From NCBI RefSeq assembly GCF_902493135.1, contig NZ_CABUOD010000029.1:1-55053 (forward strand): a stretch of 55,053 nucleotides of DNA. Reading direction: 5' to 3'. Each line of letters starts with the position of its first letter. Within the stretch, counting starts at the first letter, position 1. Below, piece by piece: positions 54,906 to 55,053 of the stretch. The notes under the pieces are model-generated. The model saw only the letters and a list, made by a program, of their open reading frames with translations, did not search any database and was not told the origin of the DNA. Source of the DNA: an uncultured Parabacteroides sp. (GTDB lineage: Bacteria > Bacteroidota > Bacteroidia > Bacteroidales > Tannerellaceae). The translations under genes were made by a program, and so were the position numbers.

Positions 54906-55053
54906 CGACAAATAGTCTCTGTAAAAAGGATTCATGCGCTGTTTGACAAGTTCGGAGACGGATGAAAACGATAAGATAAACGCGAGGAGGTACACGGCTC
55001 TTTCATTTAACTGAAAAATAGAGATATAGTTCCCTTACCCGGTTCGGATAGAA

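Noticed and set aside
54933..55013. 26-codon frame after the -7 element at 54898
   Set aside because: Too short to support; the element more likely serves something beyond the window.

Overview
This window reads as chromosome of a gut-type member of the Bacteroidota, most likely a Bacteroidales species close to Parabacteroides or Bacteroides (the genus is an inference). The grounds are three SusC/SusD outer-membrane pairs, a GldB-like lipoprotein, a porin of the O/P family, a GH92 alpha-mannosidase, NifJ-type pyruvate oxidoreductase, few recognisable Shine-Dalgarno sites, and many promoters with the Bacteroidota -7 element TAnnTTTG, some with a TTG/TTTG -33 element 18-19 bases upstream.

Layout. 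1-290: repeat and hairpin-rich leader. 291-5132: a giant helicase that joins a DEDD exonuclease-like domain, a RecQ-type helicase and a UvrD-type helicase. 5397-11809: a PurF-family amidotransferase with carA and carB, interrupted in frame by short interspersed repeats. 11882-14605: lutABC for lactate oxidation. 14698-17968: a small membrane protein, a decayed ABC-F gene, a GldB-like lipoprotein and a MATE exporter. 17984-23114: holB, ansA, metF and ilvE. 23274-28034: an AAA ATPase with an altered Walker B motif, then nifJ. 28245-33079: HD hydrolase, porin, HAD hydrolase, carbonic anhydrase, an unlisted 56-residue protein with a hairpin just before its start codon, and an M28 peptidase. 33379-49737: three SusC/SusD pairs. 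49840-54260: fabD, tatAC and a GH92 lipoprotein. 54575-54799: a short HU-like protein.

The most interesting signal is in the 623-base gap between the two divergent SusC genes (38392-39014). Two perfect 18-base inverted copies, each holding the dyad AGTTC-N5-GAACT, bound a 345-base segment. That segment carries a -7 element pointing at one SusC gene, and I find no equivalent element facing the other. This is the architecture of a site-specific DNA inversion switch (inverton), here placed so that one promoter would serve either of two complete SusC/SusD uptake systems in alternation. No recombinase gene lies in the window, so it would act in trans.

The rest is mostly housekeeping and carbon metabolism: nucleotide precursor synthesis (purF-like, carAB), lactate to pyruvate (lutABC) and pyruvate to acetyl-CoA (nifJ), amino-acid and folate steps (ansA, ilvE, metF), replication (holB), lipid synthesis (fabD), Tat export, and glycan or peptide capture at the surface (SusC/D, GH92). 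Hairpin and repeat elements are frequent between genes and, unusually, inside purF, carA and carB.
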